From assembly GCF_009870125.1 (NCBI RefSeq), contig NC_046681.1, forward strand, positions 20,721,001 to 20,785,000: 64,000 bases of DNA. Direction: 5' to 3'. The notes beneath the pieces are model-generated. The model saw only the letters and a list, made by a program, of their open reading frames with translations. It made no database searches and was not told the DNA's origin. Each line of letters starts with the position of its first letter. Position 1 is the first letter of the stretch. Below, piece by piece: positions 59,560-64,000 of this stretch. This stretch comes from Drosophila pseudoobscura (lineage: Eukaryota > Arthropoda > Insecta > Diptera > Drosophilidae). Position numbers and translations under genes: made by a program.

Positions 59560-61165
59560 GTGTCTCTATGTATATAGCAAAATGTTCTGTAGCATCGGCC
59601 AAAACGAGATGCCACTATACTAGTAGGGGGCAACAAGTGCAGACTTTTTGGAAAGTCGCAAAGATATAACATCGAAAATAAATAAAATAAATCTACAGCG
59701 CACATTTTGACAGTTTTCGAGCAGCCGTTGGCCGGATCTAAAGCTCAACCACCACCGCTACCAACAATAACAATACGCTTATTATAAATAATTCTCGTAC
59801 ACCCAGACACCATATTGGTGTTCCATTTTAGTCACACGAAAAAGAAATCATGAAACATATTCTTCTGAACTAATTGACAGATAGACAGATATTTTGGAAT
59901 CTCCCGCAAGTGCAAAAGAACTGGGAACATGAATATGAAAATTGATTTGAGATCTTAAAGATTTTTGAGGTCAGGGAAATGCGTCAAGACAGTGGCGTAT
60001 TCGAAAAGGGATGATAATCGTTGTAGAATGTAGCACTCCTTCCCTTTTTCGATTTAGACATGCATCAGATTATAGATATATATTTATGTCTAAGCACCAC
60101 CCAGCATTTTCATAAACAACATATCGCTTATATTAGGTCCATGACTTCTATAAAAAATACACACTTTTCGCAAAGCTGACACTTGTCATTAAGTCAATTT
60201 GAAAATGCACTGCGCAAATGGCGGAAAACAAACGGAACGACGGGACAAACATTCTATATACATATTTGAAGGTACATATTTTGGACATATGTACATCTAT
60301 ATTTATGTGCAAAAACCGTATTGTACCTAATGACCAAAACAATTATGGAAAATGGAGGAGATAATTTTCTCTTAGTTGAACTCGAACCCTCATGAAATCA
60401 GAATGAAATATTTGACGATTGGAAAAAGCTTTTTAAAAATTGATCAGAAATTTCAAATGTATTTTTGGTAAATGCATTTACGAAATATGTAGTTTTTTTG
60501 TTTGAGTAAAATCCATTTAATGTATTGTACGTGAGAGTGGTTGCGGCTGCTGGACACTAAGGCAGCTGTGAACACAAGGCGTATGCGTAGTATTTGGTAT
60601 AAATTTGGTGGAAATTGTGTAAGTGCATGATTGTCTGCTGAAAAGTAAATTGAAATACATGATCAATTTTGATATATCGTACAAGGTCATATACAATAGA
60701 TGGAACACTTAAAACGTCCTGAATAATTAGTAGGAAGAAGAAAAATTGAGATTAAACTGGAAACACAAGCGTGGTTTCGATATTTTAACTAGGTTTTCCA
60801 GTAAACTTATTTCATATTTCTTTGTTGAAAAACAAGACGTGCCATTTCTTATAGTGCTCATATGTGCACGCATACAAAAACACATGTACATAAATACACT
60901 CTCGTATATATATTATGGTTCATTTCGTCATCAACGGATCAACAAATCTTTAAGGTCAAGGCGAGTGAATACTGGAACACTCGATGAGAAACTGAGCAGC
61001 TCAGAGAGCAGTGAGAACTTGGAGAACTCCGATAGAAGCTAAGCTCAATCCACAGCTGTCGAGGCTTATCATTAAGGTCTCTCGGGGTCCCTCACTCTCT
61101 GGGAAAGACGAAATTTTTGCGCAGTTTTCGCGAAACCAAAGTAACGAGCGGACGATTAGAAAATA
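59560..61165. other. Intergenic between scl promoter and neprilysin-like gene
   Basis: No gene supported. AT-rich with TATGTACATA runs. It may contain muscle enhancers of scl and the promoter of the neprilysin-like gene; I see no decisive motif. Confidence 0.4.
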
Positions 61166-63103
61166 ATGCGTTGGAAGCTACTGCTAACCGTGTGCTTAGT
61201 TATAGTCACTAAATTGGTGCTGGGAAAGAACGTCAAATATGCGGAAGCCGAGGCAGAATCGGAGATCGAGTCGGGGCAATTCTTTAGCCAACTCTACAAG
61301 AGCAATCTCCGGCAGATGGTCCGAATGAAGAATGATTCGGCCGATCCCTGCGATGACTTCTATGCCCATGCCTGTGGGAACTTTGATCAATCACTGGTGG
61401 ATGAGGATGAAGTGCCACCGTATCTGTACAACAAACAAGATCGAATGCTCTTTTTTCAGGCACAATATGGGAACTTCCAGACGTTACCCGGTCGCTTGAT
61501 CTCCCAACTATACTCCGAGTGTCGAAGCAGAGGGGAGAGCCATGTACTTAGTGTGAAGCCCCAGCTCCCGCATTGGGAGCGTCTGCTGGAGGAGATCCCA
61601 TTCCTGAGAGAGCATGGAGAAGTTCTCTCCGCCTGGCCCTTCCTCCGACATCAGTGGGAACGCAGGCAGCTGGATGGTAGGCTCAATTGGATCGCTCTCT
61701 CCGCTCAGCTCGCGGCGCATGGGTTTCCAACACTTCTCCACATCTACTTTGCCCCACAAACCATCTATGTGAGTCCCTTGCAGGATCTACCATGTCCCAG
61801 CCTGGCGGAGTTCCAGTCGAGCATGTCAGATGTCCTGGAGGGTCGCCACCCCAATGTGGGACACATAGTGGCCCACGAGATGCGAATCCTTTGCCGAGGA
61901 ATGAGAGGAGAACTTCCTCTGGTCAGGAGTCTTACAAGAAATGGCGGGACAACGCCCAGACCCGATCAGGAGCAGCTACTTCTCGACGACAACACCATGG
62001 AGTACTTCCAGCACTTTTTCGCCACGCTTAACTTCACTGAGGAGCAACTGGAGACGGCTCGAAAACTCCCTTTGGATGTGCAGAAGATCAGCCAAGCCTG
62101 GCAGGTCCTTCGGCAAACGGAACCTCGCATCGTCTACAACTATGTTCTGTGGCAGCTCAAGGAGCAGCTCCTCTATACCGATTGCTTCCAACTGGCCGAG
62201 GAGTTTGAGAGATTACTTCACTGCGAGTACTGGCAGTGGCATGTCCTTAGCCCTCAGATCAGCCGAGAGGTGGCACTGGCCTCCTATCAACTCCATACCA
62301 CCCGCTTCCAACAGCGGCGTCGCTCGACTCTGTCTCGAAGGGATTGGTATGGCCATCTGCTCCCAGCATCCGTGGAACGAAAGGAGCTGCAGGTGGCCCG
62401 CCTGCTGCAGTCCCATGCTCAGGCCTACCTGAATATCACGGAGCTAAACCATAACTACAGGAACCTGGGGTTCTCCAGCAATGCCTTCCATAGGAACCTT
62501 CTACTCCTCAGACGAGCGCAGCTTCGTCACAGCTTCATCTCCCCCTACATCGACGAAGAGGATGTCAATGGACCCGCCTATTTCCTGCGACACTTTCTGC
62601 ACTTTGTGCTGTTATCGCTCCACCGACCCACCTATCACTATTATGCCACCCAGGGCCTGGAGCTGTGGCGCCAGTCTCATCTCCTACTGGACACTGATGG
62701 ACGATACACCGCCTTGGACTGCCTGGAGCGGCAGTCGCTGCAGCAGTACGACTCCCGACTAGCACCCATTTACCGGCAGCTCAGCGCGGATGAGATTGGG
62801 GAGATCTTCCTTTTTTATCGCTCGTTTCAGGCCTCACTGCGGGACTATCGCTTCTGGCTTCAGGGCGAGCGCTTCGCCTTTGCAGAGGCTTTTGTTCTGA
62901 AGTACTTCCATCTGGATCCCCAGCGGGTGCTCTTCTATGCGGTGGCCCAGCAACTGTGTAGCCGGCAGACGGATATCTTTGCTGCCCAACTGAATCGGGG
63001 ATACATGAATATGCCAGAGTTCCAAGAGGCCTTCAAGTGTGACTTGAAGCCCGATAAGCCTATGAATCCACCAGCCAGGTGTATGATTAATATGTGTGAT
63101 TAA
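61166..63103 (+). CDS. Neprilysin-like protein (M13 family), probably catalytically inactive
   Basis: M13 proteins are type-II or secreted zinc metallopeptidases that cut small peptides; flies have a large, fast-evolving neprilysin-like (Nepl) set, many without activity and many male-biased. Single exon, 645 aa. Seen: signal peptide (LLLTVCLVIVTKLVLG), the family's N-terminal cysteine motif DPCDDFYAHACGNF (about residues 60-73), a long helical middle and the terminal CDLKPDKPMNPPARC block that pairs cysteines in M13 ectodomains. Not seen: HExxH or ExxxD zinc/catalytic motifs where the peptidase lobe should be (LSADEIGEIFLFYRSFQASL instead). The HEMRI near residue 235 is not the zinc motif. 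About 50-100 residues shorter than active neprilysins. Likely secreted, non-enzymatic. Confidence 0.88.
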   Translation: MRWKLLLTVCLVIVTKLVLGKNVKYAEAEAESEIESGQFFSQLYKSNLRQMVRMKNDSADPCDDFYAHACGNFDQSLVDEDEVPPYLYNKQDRMLFFQAQYGNFQTLPGRLISQLYSECRSRGESHVLSVKPQLPHWERLLEEIPFLREHGEVLSAWPFLRHQWERRQLDGRLNWIALSAQLAAHGFPTLLHIYFAPQTIYVSPLQDLPCPSLAEFQSSMSDVLEGRHPNVGHIVAHEMRILCRGMRGELPLVRSLTRNGGTTPRPDQEQLLLDDNTMEYFQHFFATLNFTEEQLETARKLPLDVQKISQAWQVLRQTEPRIVYNYVLWQLKEQLLYTDCFQLAEEFERLLHCEYWQWHVLSPQISREVALASYQLHTTRFQQRRRSTLSRRDWYGHLLPASVERKELQVARLLQSHAQAYLNITELNHNYRNLGFSSNAFHRNLLLLRRAQLRHSFISPYIDEEDVNGPAYFLRHFLHFVLLSLHRPTYHYYATQGLELWRQSHLLLDTDGRYTALDCLERQSLQQYDSRLAPIYRQLSADEIGEIFLFYRSFQASLRDYRFWLQGERFAFAEAFVLKYFHLDPQRVLFYAVAQQLCSRQTDIFAAQLNRGYMNMPEFQEAFKCDLKPDKPMNPPARCMINMCD

Positions 63104-63184
63104 TCTGAAATTAGTAAATGGACCTTGAGAAACACAAAAAAAACCATCGCTGCAAATCACAAAAGATATGCATTGGAGAATTTG

Positions 63185-63190
63185 AATAAA
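63185..63190 (+). terminator. Poly(A) signal of neprilysin-like gene
   Basis: AATAAA 82 bases after the stop codon. Confidence 0.65.
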
Positions 63191-63199
63191 GTTGTATCT

Positions 63200-64000
63200 A
63201 TTTAAGTACTTTTTTCGAACGGTATTGACGATTTTCAATCAACCAAATGTTAATTTCTAATTAGCCTTAAGACTTGTACATATGTAAATATCCTATAAAT
63301 AATTTAATGGAGCTGACGAAATTACCAATCTCAGACCCACATGTCGTTCATTTATGGGTACGGGTGGCAAATGTACCAAAAAATTTGTCTGTCTATTAAT
63401 TCTCATTTTTTTTTGACATTCCGTTTAGAAGATTATGGGTACACTCGCACGTACATATGTACATATGTATATAGGAACAGATATAGAATATATAAAGTAT
63501 GGTTATTTGTAGGGAATTTTCGTGGGTGTTCTAGACACACGTATCGGCCATAAATTGGAAAAGCATTGAAACAGTTCCACGGAGCTATTCAAGCAGAAAC
63601 ACACTTCTGGCCAGAAAAGAAAAATTAATCACCTACGATAGCAGCCACAACACATAATTGTATCCATCGAAGGTGGTCTATAAAGAAAAACCCAACCAAA
63701 ACGTTAATCTCATTCAGATTTGTTTTCATTGACCTGGGTCGGGAAAAATATCCAATCCAGTATTCAGTACTGGCACCGAGTTATCTATGTGGGTTTCGCG
63801 TCGCGAGTCTGAGTCAATAATGGTATAAGATTCTGGTTAAGGCCATGCCCGATTACAATTTCTATAAGACATGAGATTCCTATAAATGCAAAAGACAGGC
63901 GAACATTCGCCCCTGTACGTGCGCCGAGATCTCTGCCGATGACAACAAAAAGTTTTCATTCAGCAAACGCATTCTGCTGACAATTGAAACCACAAACACG
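63200..64000. other. Intergenic to window end
   Basis: No gene supported; GTACATATGTACATATGTATA microsatellite-like sequence near 63450. Confidence 0.4.

Noticed and set aside
1-64000. CRISPR arrays, bacterial operons, tRNA or rRNA genes, known microRNAs
   Set aside because: None seen. The repeat arrays have no spacers, and I found no cloverleaf B-box sequence or familiar microRNA mature sequence by eye. A tRNAscan or Infernal run would be needed to exclude them fully.

Overview
The window is eukaryotic genomic DNA, almost certainly from a Drosophila species. Genes are intron-containing with GT-AG introns, many of them short. Recognisable fly genes are present (PAPLA1, FHIP, an MPC2-type mitochondrial carrier, HSD/SDR and acid-lipase genes, the two sarcolamban peptides, a neprilysin-like gene). 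Fly core-promoter motifs such as CGGTCACACTG are also visible. There are no bacterial operons. I cannot fix the species; a genome outside the melanogaster subgroup is possible, but that is an inference.

Layout. (1) 1-4415 (+): the 3' part of PAPLA1, a DDHD-domain phospholipase A1 whose 5' end is outside the window. (2) 5227-10548 (+): FHIP, the adaptor subunit of the FTS-Hook-FHIP complex, with a Motif-1 promoter preceded by a cluster of CGGTAT-type repeats. (3) 11863-12397 (+): a small three-exon MPC2-family gene. (4) 12.4-30.7 kb: an 18-kb gene desert with microsatellites, a local ~60-bp duplicated element and a broken-looking cysteine-rich reading frame at 23.4-23.8 kb. (5) 30.1-37.07 kb: a clear tandem segmental duplication. 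The unit is an SDR/17-beta-HSD-like gene (+) converging on an acid lipase (-). The second lipase copy is intact; the second SDR copy is only a 3' stub. (6) 37.1-38.6 kb: a possible retroelement scrap and a small CPYC-containing ORF (-). (7) 38.9-48.45 kb: a ~9.5-kb foldback-like palindrome. Its arms carry arrays of a 318-bp unit, in the right arm mixed with a 185-bp deletion derivative, and the arms contain a captured, spliced gene fragment. (8) 50687-54161 (+): a second SDR/HSD gene with a long first intron. (9) ~59.5-55.7 kb (-): the sarcolamban locus. Splice signals support a five-exon transcript carrying SclA (28 aa), SclB (29 aa) and possibly a third, undescribed short membrane-peptide ORF. 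(10) 61166-63103 (+): a single-exon neprilysin-like protein that appears to lack the M13 zinc-catalytic motifs.

The genes do not form one pathway. Themes are lipid metabolism (PAPLA1, two lipases, SDRs) and micropeptide control of SERCA (sarcolamban). The most unusual parts are the foldback array with its captured gene, the third micropeptide candidate in the scl transcript, and the duplicated SDR-lipase block. All exon boundaries come from reading splice signals and frame continuity by eye; no alignment or expression data were available.
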